50,989 nucleotides of DNA from JAKAJA01 sp037440125 (GTDB taxonomy: Bacteria; Acidobacteriota; UBA4820; DSQY01), in contig JBBIUU010000011.1 of assembly GCA_037440125.1 (NCBI GenBank), positions 1-50,989 of the forward strand, given 5' to 3'. The first letter of the stretch is position 1; each line of letters starts with the position of its first letter. Shown piece after piece: positions 19,819 to 28,543 of the stretch. A program made the position numbers and the translations under genes. The notes below the pieces were generated by a model. The model was not told the DNA's origin. It made no database searches and worked only from the letters and a program-made list of their open reading frames with translations.

Positions 19819-22800
19819 GCTCGCTCACCCTGCGCAAGTCGCTCCGTCCCGTCCTCCTCCTCGCGGCCCTGCTGGCCGCGGTCCCGGCGACCGCGTCGAG
19901 CGGCTGGGACGAGTTGCTCAACGGATCGCCGCTGCCCCAGGCGGAGGCGGCGCTCCACAAGGACCTCGACGCGAACCCCGCGGATGCGGGGGCGGCCTAC
20001 GGCCTCGCGCTCATCCAGATGGCGCGCGGCGAGCGAGAGAAAGCCGTGGTCACGGCGATGGAGGGGCTCCGTAACGCGCCCGCCGATCCCCTCGCGTTCC
20101 TCCTGCAGGACCTGCTGAGCGACGACGCCACCTTCAACCGCGCCACGACGCGCCTCGTGGGCGAGGCTCTCCCGCTCCTTTCGGCCAACGACGCCATGGA
20201 CCCCATGGTTCGCTTCAACCTCGGCTGGCTCGCGTACCGCCTCGCGGCCCGCTCGGGCGACCTCGCGGCCAAGCGCGCTGCCCTCGCCCACGCGGGGTTC
20301 GTGCCGGGCGCGCTCTTCACGCGGCCGGAGAAGGAGCTCAGCCGCCTGGCTTTCTACGAGACCTCTCCCGTGGAATCGGGCGCCCTCGCGAGCGCATCCT
20401 GGAAATACTCCCGGCTGGACAGCGTCCAGTGCCGCCCGCCTGCCTACGACCTGCCTGAGGGGAGGGAGTTCAACCTGTACGCCCTTGCGCCCTTCGAGGC
20501 GGAGAGCGGCGGGGAGGCCCTGCTCTACCTGAACGCGGCCAAGTCCTTCAAGGTCTACCTCGACGGCAAGCTCCTGCTCGTGAAGGACGTCTTCAAGCGC
20601 CAGGAGGACCCCACGGAGATCCGCCGCATCGACCTGAGCGCGGGCAGGCACGTCATCCTCGTCAAGCTCCACGGCGGCCACGGCCAGGAGGACGGCATCC
20701 ACATGGCGCTCCTCGACGCCAAGGGCCGTGCGCTCAGAGTGGCATGGGGCGACGCGGTGCCCTCCGGCCCTCCGGCCGGGTTCAAGGATCTCGGCGAATT
20801 CAAGGGGGCGTTCAGGACCTCCTTCGCGCAGGCCGATCCACGTTTCGAGGGGTTCTCCGCGCTCTGGTACCGCTGGCAGGGCGACGTGGCCAAGGGGCGC
20901 ATTGTCATGGAGCGCGCCGCCGCGGGCGCCCCGAAGTGCCTGGCCTGGAACCTCTGGGTCGCCAGGATGTACCTCACGGAGGCCGACGACCTGCCCCCCA
21001 AGATCGCGCAGAGCCGGGCCGAGAAAGCCGTGGAGGGCGCGCTCGAGGTGGACGCGGCGGCGCCCCTGCCGCTCTACCTCAAGTCCATCCTCCAGGGAGC
21101 CAACTCGGACGACGACCAGGACCTCGTCACGCTGTCGGGCCTCGTCCAGAGCGCGCCCGAGGATTCGCGTTGGTTCGTCACGCTCGCGGCGCGCTTCCAG
21201 GAGAAGGCGTGGATCCCCCAGGCGCGCGCCACCCTTGAGCTGGCGTCCTCCTCGCTGCCTGAGTGCGAGAGCGTCGAGTCGGCTTGGGTCGCGTTCTACC
21301 AGAAGGTGCCGGACCCGGTCTCCGAGGCGGCCGCCATCAAGCGCCTCGCGGCGCTCCGGCGAGCTGGGCCCGAGCTCGCGCAGCTCTACTCGGCGACGCA
21401 GCAGTGGGACCAGCTCCACGCCCTCTACGTCGACGAGTCGCAGCGCTACGGCGACCGCGACAAGGTCTACGAGGAGGAGCTCGCCCGGGTGGAGGTCCAG
21501 ATGGGCCGCTACACCGACGCCCGCAGACGCCTCGAAGGCCTCGTGGCGCTTCAGCCGGGCGATGTCGAGCTCTCCCTGGCCCTAGCCCGCGCGTGCTTCC
21601 TCATGGGCGACCGCAAGGCCGCCATGGACGCCTGGGACGGGCTCAAGGACGCCAAACCGGACGCCTTCTCGGTGGACGTGGCCCGGTGGGCCATGGGCGA
21701 GCCCGTTCCCTTCCAGGACAAGCACCTGACGCTCGAGCAAGTCCTCAGGGAGGACACGAGCAAGGAGCCCGAGGCGGCGCCCTCCTCCCTCCTGCTGGAC
21801 CAGATGACCGCCCGCGTACAGAAGGACGGCTCCTCGCTGGAGCGGTACCACGGCATCATCAAAATCAACAACAAGGAGGGCGTGGATCGGGAGGGCGAGC
21901 AGTCGCTGCCCGGGCAGATCGTCCTCTCCCTGCGGACCGTCAAGCCCGACGGGCGCATCCTCGAACCCGAGCAGATCCCCGAGAAGGAGACCATCAGCAT
22001 GCAGGGGCTCGAGGCGGGGGACATCATCGAGTACGAGTACGTCACCCTCAAACCCCCGTCGGGCGTCAAGAAGAACGCCTACGTCACGGCGCAGGTCTAC
22101 CTCTTCCAGGACATCGAGAAGCCCTTCCACCGCACGCAGTGGTACTGCGAGTGGCCGGATTCGATCCCCATGCAGTTCGCCGAGCAGAACCTGCCCGGCT
22201 CCTGCAAGAAGGGTGGGGCGAACGGCATGCAGTGGCGGGACTACGACTACCGGGACATGCCGCGCATCGCGCCCGAGCCCGACACGCCGAACCGCCAGCT
22301 CTTCATCCCGCTCGTCGAGGCGGTGGGCGGCATCGGCTGGAAGGACCTGGCGCGCTTTACGAAGGACAACGTGCTCGGGAGCTATCAGGTGACGCCCGAG
22401 GTGGAGCGGGCCTACGCCGAGGCGGTGGGGGATGCGAAAACCGCCGACGAGAAGACCGACCGCGTCGTGCGCTACCTCATCAAGGAGCTCGACGGCGAGC
22501 GCGGCGGCGGCTGGCAGGACCCGACGCAGACGCTCCTCACCCGGCAGGGGAGCAGGCTCCCCGTTGCGGCCGCGCTGCTCGAGGTCGCCGGAATCCCCTT
22601 CGACATCCTCGTGGCCGAGGCCGTGCCCGACAGGGTCTACCGCGCCAACCTCCCGCGCATCGGGCAGTTCTCCGCCCCGATCCTGCGGGTGAACCTCCCC
22701 GGCAGGGCGCGCTACCTGACGCTCCTGAGCCCCTACAGAGACCCCTACGTCCTGCCCTGGTACCTCCAGGGCGCCCGGGCCATCGAAGCCACGGCGCCCG

Positions 22801-23489
22801 AGCCGTGGAAGGAGATCGACGTCCCCGCCGACTTCGCGCCGTGGATGTCGGCGGTGGAAGAGGAGGACCGCGAGCTCCTCGAGGACGGCGACCTCCGCGT
22901 CGTGCACCGCCAGGTCCTCGACCCCGAGGCGAGCGAAGGCCTCAGGGGCTCCCTGCGCAGGCTCGACAAGGACCAGTGGAAACAGGCGGTGCAGATGGCG
23001 CTCTCCAAGCAGCACGGGAACCTCGACGTGGAGGACTTCACGGTCGACAACCTCGAGGACCCCTTCAAGCCGCTGGGCTGGAACTACACCATCGTCGTCC
23101 ACGGCTACGCCTCGGACGACGGCGGGCGCCTCACGGTCTCGGACCCGCTGCCGGCCCTCCATCTCGGGCAGGCGCTGGCGAGCCTCCGGGAGAGGAAGCT
23201 CCCCCTCAGCACGGGCGGGCCCATCTTCGTCAACCAGAAGTTCACGCTGAAGGCCCCGCAGGGCTGGACGCTCGACTACCCGTCCCGCGGGAAGGACGCG
23301 AAGGTGCCCTTCGGCTCGTACCACCTGAAGGCCGAGGTCTCGGGCGGCGCGCTCGCGGTGGAGCGCAAGCTCGTGCTCGCTTACCAGATCGTGTGGCCCG
23401 ACAAGTACGCCGCCTTCTCGGCCTTCATGGCCGGGGTGGACGACGCCGAGTCCGGACAGCTCGCCGCCGCGAAGGCCCCGGCGCCCTGA
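19815..23489 (+). CDS. Secreted TPR-DUF3857 protein with degenerate transglutaminase-like domain
   Basis: This 1224-residue paralogue of the preceding gene has the same plan: a signal peptide (1-28), helical repeats, a lectin-like patch (YLNAAKSFKVYLDGKLLL), DUF3857 (~675-800) and a transglutaminase-like fold (~880-990). At the site of the catalytic cysteine it reads TRQGSRLPVAAALLEVAG, where Gln911 occupies the position of Cys909 in its neighbour. The NHA histidine motif is also missing. It therefore looks like a pseudoenzyme, perhaps a scaffold or regulator of the active copy. The ATG at 19815 lies in an ATGA overlap with GGGAGG upstream, indicating coupled synthesis in a near 1:1 ratio. 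Confidence 0.8.
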   Translation: MSSLTLRKSLRPVLLLAALLAAVPATASSGWDELLNGSPLPQAEAALHKDLDANPADAGAAYGLALIQMARGEREKAVVTAMEGLRNAPADPLAFLLQDLLSDDATFNRATTRLVGEALPLLSANDAMDPMVRFNLGWLAYRLAARSGDLAAKRAALAHAGFVPGALFTRPEKELSRLAFYETSPVESGALASASWKYSRLDSVQCRPPAYDLPEGREFNLYALAPFEAESGGEALLYLNAAKSFKVYLDGKLLLVKDVFKRQEDPTEIRRIDLSAGRHVILVKLHGGHGQEDGIHMALLDAKGRALRVAWGDAVPSGPPAGFKDLGEFKGAFRTSFAQADPRFEGFSALWYRWQGDVAKGRIVMERAAAGAPKCLAWNLWVARMYLTEADDLPPKIAQSRAEKAVEGALEVDAAAPLPLYLKSILQGANSDDDQDLVTLSGLVQSAPEDSRWFVTLAARFQEKAWIPQARATLELASSSLPECESVESAWVAFYQKVPDPVSEAAAIKRLAALRRAGPELAQLYSATQQWDQLHALYVDESQRYGDRDKVYEEELARVEVQMGRYTDARRRLEGLVALQPGDVELSLALARACFLMGDRKAAMDAWDGLKDAKPDAFSVDVARWAMGEPVPFQDKHLTLEQVLREDTSKEPEAAPSSLLLDQMTARVQKDGSSLERYHGIIKINNKEGVDREGEQSLPGQIVLSLRTVKPDGRILEPEQIPEKETISMQGLEAGDIIEYEYVTLKPPSGVKKNAYVTAQVYLFQDIEKPFHRTQWYCEWPDSIPMQFAEQNLPGSCKKGGANGMQWRDYDYRDMPRIAPEPDTPNRQLFIPLVEAVGGIGWKDLARFTKDNVLGSYQVTPEVERAYAEAVGDAKTADEKTDRVVRYLIKELDGERGGGWQDPTQTLLTRQGSRLPVAAALLEVAGIPFDILVAEAVPDRVYRANLPRIGQFSAPILRVNLPGRARYLTLLSPYRDPYVLPWYLQGARAIEATAPEPWKEIDVPADFAPWMSAVEEEDRELLEDGDLRVVHRQVLDPEASEGLRGSLRRLDKDQWKQAVQMALSKQHGNLDVEDFTVDNLEDPFKPLGWNYTIVVHGYASDDGGRLTVSDPLPALHLGQALASLRERKLPLSTGGPIFVNQKFTLKAPQGWTLDYPSRGKDAKVPFGSYHLKAEVSGGALAVERKLVLAYQIVWPDKYAAFSAFMAGVDDAESGQLAAAKAPAP

Positions 23490-23539
23490 TCTGACCGCCG
23501 TCCGGAGCGTGACGGGCGGCACATCCCGGGGGTCCGGCC

Positions 23540-23568
23540 TTGCCCTAACGGGCGAGGGGCTCTAAACT
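23540..23568 (+). promoter_or_regulatory. Promoter of the cNMP-FHA gene
   Basis: TTGCCC (23540-23545) and TAAACT (23563-23568) are separated by 17 bases, 27 bases before the start codon. Confidence 0.5.
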
Positions 23569-23594
23569 GTGGCCTCACTCAGAGAGGTCACGTG

Positions 23595-24380
23595 ATGGCC
23601 AACCCCCTGCGCGATTTCATCGTCCCTTACAGCAAGGGCGAGGTCGTGTTCAAGGAGGGGGACCCGGGCGCCGAGATGTACGTCGTCCAAAACGGCCAGA
23701 TCGAGCTCTTCCGCAACATGAACGACGAGAAGCGGTTCGTCCGGGTCTTCGAGAAGGGCGACTTTTTCGGAGAGATGAGCCTCCTGGAGGGGATGCCGCG
23801 GACAGCTACGGCCGTGGCGCTCGAGGACTCGGAGCTCATCATCATCAACGGCGCGACCTTCGACCAGATGATCAAGAGCAACATCGAGATCGCCGTCCGG
23901 ATGCTGCGGAAGATCAGCAAGCGCCTCCGCGAAACGACGGACCAGCTCGAGCTGGCGCTCACCAGCCAGGGCAAGGCGGTGGTCATCCCCGACGAGCGCG
24001 AGCCCGCGCCGGCGCCTGCGGCCGGGGGAGAGGCGCCCCCCGCGCTCGCGGAGTTCGTGTCGGAGGGCTCCCTCAAGGTCTTCCCCATCCACCGGGAGAT
24101 CTCGCTCGTGGGGCGCAAGGACCCCGTGACGGGCATCACGCCCGACGTGGACCTCACCGAGGAGGACGTGAAGCGCAGCGTCTCGAGGCGTCACGCGAAG
24201 CTCATCTGCAGCAACGGGCAGTTCTACCTCGCCGAGGAGGTGGGGACGCTCAACGGGACCTTCATCAACGGGAAACGAATCCCCACGGGGGTCCTCACCC
24301 CCATCAAGTCGGGCTCCCAGGTGGGTTTCGGGATGCTCCGGTTCAAGTTCGTCGAGCGCACCCACGCCGGAGGGGCCTGA
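23595..24380 (+). CDS. Cyclic nucleotide-binding domain-FHA domain fusion protein
   Basis: This 261-residue cytoplasmic signalling protein joins two sensor domains and has no DNA-binding or enzymatic domain. Residues 1-115 are a Crp-type cyclic nucleotide-binding barrel (EGDPGAEMYVVQNGQIELF, GDFFGEMSLLEGMPRTATAVA). An acidic/Ala-Pro linker (~128-150) leads to an FHA domain (~155-258) with VGRKDP, SRRHAKL and LNGTFING, the residues that read phosphothreonine. It probably links a nucleotide or other small ligand to a Ser/Thr-phosphorylated partner, but that partner is not in the window. The ATG at 23595 is preferred over an adjacent GTG because AGAGAGG precedes it. Confidence 0.88.
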   Translation: MANPLRDFIVPYSKGEVVFKEGDPGAEMYVVQNGQIELFRNMNDEKRFVRVFEKGDFFGEMSLLEGMPRTATAVALEDSELIIINGATFDQMIKSNIEIAVRMLRKISKRLRETTDQLELALTSQGKAVVIPDEREPAPAPAAGGEAPPALAEFVSEGSLKVFPIHREISLVGRKDPVTGITPDVDLTEEDVKRSVSRRHAKLICSNGQFYLAEEVGTLNGTFINGKRIPTGVLTPIKSGSQVGFGMLRFKFVERTHAGGA

Positions 24381-24437
24381 GGCCTGCCGGATTCGGTCCA
24401 GGCGGCTTCGCCCCGCAGACATCTGACGGAGGACAAC

Positions 24438-25220
24438 GTGGATTTTGCGAACGTGCTGTACGAAGTGAAGGACGGCGTCGCCGTCGTCACCGTCAACCGC
24501 CCCGACAAGCTCAACGCGCTGAACAGGGCGACCCTCGAGGACATCTCGGGCGCCTTCGCCGCCGCCGCGGGGGACGCGTCGGTGGGTGCGGTGATCCTGA
24601 CGGGCGCCGGGGAGAAGGCCTTCGTGGCCGGCGCGGACATCGGCGAGATCGCCGGGCTGGACTCCCAGAGCGGGCGGGAGTTCGCGCTCTACGGCCAGGG
24701 CGTCTTCCGCGCCATCGAGACCTTCCCCAAGCCGGTCATCGCCGCGGTGAACGGGTTCGCGCTCGGCGGCGGGTGCGAGCTCGCCATGGCGTGCCACGTC
24801 CGGCTGGCCTCCGAGAACGCCTCCTTCGGCCAGCCCGAGGTCAACCTCGGCGTCATCCCCGGCTACGGCGGGACCCAGCGCCTCGCGCGCCTCGTCGGCA
24901 GGGGCCTCGCCCTGGAGCTCCTCCTGACGGGGGATCGCATCCCGGCCGCACGGGCCGCGGAGATCGGGATGGTCAACGTCGCGGTGCCCGCGGCCGACCT
25001 CATGACCAAGGCCGCCGAGATGGCGCGCAAGATGCTCGGCAAGGCGCCCCTCGCCCTCAGGCACTGCCTCGAGGCCGTCAACGCGGGCCTCGACATGCCG
25101 CTCGAAGAGGGCTGTTACCTGGAAGGGACGCTCTTCGGGCTCTGCTGCGCCTCCGAGGACATGAAGGAAGGCACCGACGCCTTCCTGCAGAAACGCAAGC
25201 CGGCGTTCAAGGGACGTTGA
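24438..25220 (+). CDS. Enoyl-CoA hydratase/isomerase (crotonase family)
   Basis: The 260-residue crotonase-fold enzyme should hydrate enoyl-CoA in fatty-acid or amino-acid degradation. It has the CoA and oxyanion-hole motifs GEKAFVAGADIGE and NGFALGGGCELAMACH. Both catalytic glutamates are present: Glu114 (GGGCE) and Glu134 (GQPEVNLGVIPGYGGTQRL). This supports real hydratase activity rather than a divergent crotonase reaction. The GTG start is preceded by GGAGG at five bases. The following LeuA-like synthase begins within ~12 bases or overlaps the stop, so the two probably act in one acyl-CoA or branched-chain pathway. Substrate chain length is not readable from sequence. Confidence 0.92.
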   Translation: MDFANVLYEVKDGVAVVTVNRPDKLNALNRATLEDISGAFAAAAGDASVGAVILTGAGEKAFVAGADIGEIAGLDSQSGREFALYGQGVFRAIETFPKPVIAAVNGFALGGGCELAMACHVRLASENASFGQPEVNLGVIPGYGGTQRLARLVGRGLALELLLTGDRIPAARAAEIGMVNVAVPAADLMTKAAEMARKMLGKAPLALRHCLEAVNAGLDMPLEEGCYLEGTLFGLCCASEDMKEGTDAFLQKRKPAFKGR

Positions 25221-25231
25221 GCGGGCCCGCC

Positions 25232-26476
25232 GTGCCCTCGCGCACCACCGCGGTCTACGACTGGAACACCCCGCCGCCCGAGGAGGCGCCCGGGCGAGCG
25301 TTCCGGCGCCTCGTCGAGACGGACGACGAGACGCTCAGGGACGGCCTGCAGAGCCCCTCGGCCAAGAACCCGCCCCTCCAGTCCAAGCTCGAGTTCCTTC
25401 GCATCCTCGTGAGGCTGGGCGTGCAGGCCGTCGACATCGGCCTCCCCGCCGCCGGGCCGCACATCCGCGAGGATACGCTGTTCCTGGCCAAGGAGGTGGC
25501 CAACGAACGCCTCCCGATCGAGCCGAACTGCGCCGCCCGGACGCTCAGCCAGGATATCCGGCCCATCCTGGAGATCTCCCAGCGTGCGGGGATCCCCATC
25601 CGCGTGGCGACCTTCATCGGTTCGAGCGCCGTGCGCCAGTACACCGAGGGGTGGGACCTCGACTTCCTCCTCAAGGTGACCCGGGAGAGCGTCACCGAGG
25701 CCGTCCGCGCGGGGATGCCCGTGCTCTTCGTCACCGAGGACACGACGCGCGCCCAGCCCGCCGTGCTGGAGGCCCTCTACACCGCCGCCATCGACTGCGG
25801 TGCCGACCGGATCTGCCTCGCCGATACGGTGGGCTGCTCCACGCCCGAAGGGGCGAGGAGGCTCGTGTCCTTCATCATGGGGGTCATCGACGCCACCGGG
25901 GTCGAGGTGGGCATCGACTGGCACGGCCACATGGACCGCGGGTTGGGCATCAGCTCCGCGCTGGCGGCCCTCGACGCGGGGGCCGACCGGCTCCACGGCT
26001 CGGCGATGGGGCTGGGCGAACGCGTCGGGAACACCCCGCTCGATCTCCTCCTCATCAACCTCAAGCTCATGGGGCGGTGGGACGGCGACATCGGGCCCCT
26101 CTCGGACTACGTGGAGTGGGTCGCGCGCTGGACCGGCGTACCCATCCCCTGGAACTATCCCGTCTTCGGGCGGGACGCCTACCGAACGGGGACCGGGGTC
26201 CACGCCGCGGCGATCTTGAAGGCCCTCCACAAGGGCGAGCAGGACCTCGTGGACATCGTCTACTCGGCCGTTCCCGCGTCCTGGTTCTCCCGCCAGCAGA
26301 GCATCGTCGTGGGCCCCATGTCGGGAGAATCGAACGTCATCTTCTGGCTGAGGCAGCACGGCGTGGAGCCCGATCCCGAAAGGGTCCGCGCCATCCGGAA
26401 GCTCGCCAAGGACTCGGACCACACGCTCACCGACGACGAGATCGTCGACGCGCTCGCGCGCCTGGAGAAACCATGA
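25232..26476 (+). CDS. LeuA-like (DRE-TIM) acyl-CoA condensing or lyase family protein
   Basis: This 414-residue protein is of the 2-isopropylmalate synthase / homocitrate synthase / HMG-CoA lyase superfamily. The metal-binding loop is DDETLRDGLQSPSA; DGLQ is nearer HMG-CoA lyase than the DGEQ usual in LeuA. The second metal motif reads HGHMDRGLG, where HCHNDLG is usual. It is followed by ADRLHGSAMGLGERVGNTPLD, equivalent to the GIGERAGN segment. No regulatory LeuA dimer domain follows. The exact reaction is therefore open. The start is uncertain: GTG 25232 is used, but a TTG at 25217 overlapping the crotonase stop is possible. It overlaps the next small gene by four bases. Confidence 0.75.
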   Translation: MPSRTTAVYDWNTPPPEEAPGRAFRRLVETDDETLRDGLQSPSAKNPPLQSKLEFLRILVRLGVQAVDIGLPAAGPHIREDTLFLAKEVANERLPIEPNCAARTLSQDIRPILEISQRAGIPIRVATFIGSSAVRQYTEGWDLDFLLKVTRESVTEAVRAGMPVLFVTEDTTRAQPAVLEALYTAAIDCGADRICLADTVGCSTPEGARRLVSFIMGVIDATGVEVGIDWHGHMDRGLGISSALAALDAGADRLHGSAMGLGERVGNTPLDLLLINLKLMGRWDGDIGPLSDYVEWVARWTGVPIPWNYPVFGRDAYRTGTGVHAAAILKALHKGEQDLVDIVYSAVPASWFSRQQSIVVGPMSGESNVIFWLRQHGVEPDPERVRAIRKLAKDSDHTLTDDEIVDALARLEKP

Positions 26477-26739
26477 GCCGTCGGATGAAGAAGGAGGAGT
26501 GGGAGGCCTTCCTCGAGGAGCTGAAGGCCGCCCTCTCCAAGATGCAGATCGCCTACCGGGAGACCTCGAGGATCCGCAGCCCGGGCGCCCTCTGCACGGT
26601 TCGGGGCAAACAGGTCCTCATCGTGAACCGGCACCTGGGACCGGAGGACAAGGCCGATCTCGTGAGGCGCGAGGTGAAGGGCGCCGACCTCGAGGCGCTC
26701 TTCCTGAAGCCCGAGGTGAGGGAGTTCCTTGGAGGATAG
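26473..26739 (+). CDS. Small hypothetical protein
   Basis: This 88-residue soluble protein has an N-terminal charged helix (KKEEWEAFLEELKAALSKM), a short strand pair (ALCTVRGKQVLIVNRHL) and a C-terminal helix ending KPEVREFLGG. I recognise no family. The ATG overlaps the stop of the LeuA-like gene (ATGA), so it is translated with it and may be an accessory factor. The overlap and the lack of a competing frame support it as a real gene. Confidence 0.65.
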   Translation: MSRRMKKEEWEAFLEELKAALSKMQIAYRETSRIRSPGALCTVRGKQVLIVNRHLGPEDKADLVRREVKGADLEALFLKPEVREFLGG

Positions 26740-26748
26740 GCCGGTCAG

Positions 26749-26931
26749 CCCGGATTTTGTCCTTGCCTTTGGCGAGCGGCGAGGGTAATCGCCCATGGTC
26801 GCCGCTGCGCTGGCTATGACGGGGACAGGCAAAATCCGGGCGCTCCCGAGCCGAAGGCGAAGGGGGCCCCGGGGGAGGGGTGAGGCTCCATCGGGCTCTG
26901 CCCGTGGAGCGGGGAGGGAATGGCCCTCCCC
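26749..26931. other. Cluster of three stem-loops between the small ORF and cheD
   Basis: Three inverted repeats lie in tandem. The first spans 26749-26840: perfect outer arms CCCGGATTTTG / CAAAATCCGGG enclose a nested GAGCGGCGA / TCGCCGCT hairpin. The second spans 26885-26910: GCTCCA / TGGAGC encloses CGGG / CCCG. The third spans 26911-26931: GGGGAGGG / CCCTCCCC. The region could be a structured leader of cheD, tandem termination or attenuation sites, or a palindromic repeat element. None has a T tract. Confidence 0.55.
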
Positions 26932-26985
26932 GTGCAAAAGAGGGAGCCACTTCCGCGTGGTATGACGTTCTGGGCCGGAGATTCA

Positions 26986-27501
26986 ATGGCTTCAGATGCA
27001 AAATGTGAAATCAGGAGCGTCTTCATCGGTCAGAAGGCCGTCTCCACCGGGGGCGAGAGCCTCGCGGTGCACGGCCTGGGCTCCTGCGTGGCGCTCATCC
27101 TCTTCGAGCCCAGGCTCGGCTGGGGCGGCCTCGCGCACGTCCTGCTCCCGGGCGACCGCCCGCCCACGGACACCACCACCGACCTCCCCGCCAAATACGC
27201 CGTGCCCGCGCTCGACCAGCTCGTGGCCGGCCTCCAGGCCCACGGCGCCAACCCCAGGAACCTGCGGGCGGCCCTCGTGGGCGGGGCGAGGATGTTCGAG
27301 TCGGACATGGACCTGGACCAGGGCGTGGGCCAACGCAACGCGGAATCGCTCCGCACGGTCCTCCGCACACGCGCCCTCCCGCTCGCCTTCGAGGAGACGG
27401 GCGGGAACCAGGGCAGGACCGTGGTCCTCCAGCTGCCGTCGTGCGTCTTGAGGATCAGGACCCTGCGCGGAGGGTGGGTCGAACACGCGCTCAGGGGTTA
27501 G
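26986..27501 (+). CDS. cheD: Chemoreceptor glutamine deamidase CheD
   Basis: CheD deamidates glutamines in chemoreceptor signalling helices and in many bacteria works with CheC. The 171-residue protein matches the family length. It has the catalytic cysteine in VHGLGSCVALILF (Cys34) and the catalytic histidine in GGLAHVLLPG (His51). It also shows KYAVPALDQLV, LVGGARMF, a GQRNAESLR helix, and a terminal beta region. The ATG at 26986 is chosen because CCGGAG lies just upstream. No other chemotaxis gene is nearby, so its partners lie elsewhere. It converges on the radical SAM gene across a 57-base gap containing a REP-like hairpin. Confidence 0.9.
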   Translation: MASDAKCEIRSVFIGQKAVSTGGESLAVHGLGSCVALILFEPRLGWGGLAHVLLPGDRPPTDTTTDLPAKYAVPALDQLVAGLQAHGANPRNLRAALVGGARMFESDMDLDQGVGQRNAESLRTVLRTRALPLAFEETGGNQGRTVVLQLPSCVLRIRTLRGGWVEHALRG

Positions 27502-27537
27502 AGAGCTGCGGGTCACCGCGCCCGGGGGCTCGCGAGG

Positions 27538-27562
27538 ATCGCGGTCGGGAGACCGCTCCTAC
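27538..27562 (-). repeat. REP-like palindrome with 5' GTAG
   Basis: On the minus strand GTAGGAGCGGTC, TCCC and GACCGCGAT form a hairpin with a perfect six-base core (GCGGTC / GACCGC) headed by GTAG. This is the layout of repetitive extragenic palindromes. It lies in the convergent gap, and its GTAG includes the TAG stop of the radical SAM gene. It could also act as a bidirectional terminator. Confidence 0.5.
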
Positions 27563-28539
27563 GGTTCGAAGGGGTGGCCGTCCCTCGAAAAATCGGGGAG
27601 GTAGTGTTCGGGGGCGGTGAGCTCCTGGACGTAGCCCTCCTGCAGGCCGAGGCTCTCCAGGGCCTCGAGCGCACCGGCGTACTCGGAGGGCCGCACCGTG
27701 CGCATGAGCAGGGGGTGCTCCACGGCCTTGTGGCACGGGTGGAACTGGGCCATGAGGCTCACCGCCACGTCCGGGCTCACCTCGCGGGCGAGGAAGGTGA
27801 GGACCTCCCGCGTCTGCGACTGGTCGTTGGGCAGGACGAGGTGCCTCACGAGGAGGCCGCGCACCGCGACGCCGTGCTCGTCGAAGGTGAGCGGGCCCAC
27901 CTGGCGCCACATCTCCTGAATCGCCGCCTGGGCGTTGGCGACGTATCCCACGGCCTTGGAGAGCTCGTCCGCAGAGGCCTCGTCGCCGTACTTGAGATCG
28001 GGCATGTACACGTCCACGATGCCGTCCAGGAGCCTCAGCGTGGAGGCGGCGTCGTAGCCGCTGGAGTTGTAGACCACCGGGAGGTCGAATCCTCGGCGGG
28101 CCGCGATGGCCAGGGCCTCCACGGCCTGGGGCACCACGTGGCTCGGGCTCACCCAGTTGAGATTGTGAACGCCCCGCGCCTTGAGCTCGAGGTAGGTCTC
28201 GGCGAGCTGCTCGGCCGTCTTGGCGCCTTCGCCCGCGGGCCACTCCTGGCTGATCTGGTGGTTCTGACAGTAGACGCAGGACAGGTTGCAGTGCGCGAAG
28301 AAGATGGTGCCCGAGCCGCGGCGCCCGCTGATGCAGGGCTCCTCTCCCCGGTGCACGCAGTACGAGGCCACCTCCGCCCAGCGCCCCGTCTTGCAGACGG
28401 CGCGCATGCCGCGCAGGCGCTTCACGCGGCAGTTGCGCGGGCACACGACGCACTGGCCCAGTCGGCCCACTAGGAGACGGACCCTGCGATCGAGATCGCC
28501 GCTCTCGAGCAGGTTCAGGTAGGAAGGGTAGAGCGCCAT
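27559..28539 (-). CDS. Radical SAM protein, COG1313 (PflA-like)
   Basis: This 326-residue radical SAM enzyme is of the group often labelled putative pyruvate-formate-lyase activating enzyme. An N-terminal cysteine set (CVVCPRNCRV, C49, C61, EEPCISG) precedes the Fe-S motif HCNLSCVYCQNHQIS (CX3CX2C). Further along are NLNWVSPSHVVPQ, VVYNSSGYD and VDVYMPDLKYGD, the characteristic strands of this family. Its target is unknown, and no glycyl-radical enzyme is encoded nearby. The ATG at 28539 is five bases from the fabK stop, making this the last gene of the eight-gene minus-strand run. Confidence 0.88.
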   Translation of the reverse strand: MALYPSYLNLLESGDLDRRVRLLVGRLGQCVVCPRNCRVKRLRGMRAVCKTGRWAEVASYCVHRGEEPCISGRRGSGTIFFAHCNLSCVYCQNHQISQEWPAGEGAKTAEQLAETYLELKARGVHNLNWVSPSHVVPQAVEALAIAARRGFDLPVVYNSSGYDAASTLRLLDGIVDVYMPDLKYGDEASADELSKAVGYVANAQAAIQEMWRQVGPLTFDEHGVAVRGLLVRHLVLPNDQSQTREVLTFLAREVSPDVAVSLMAQFHPCHKAVEHPLLMRTVRPSEYAGALEALESLGLQEGYVQELTAPEHYLPDFSRDGHPFEP

Positions 28540-28543
28540 GGGC

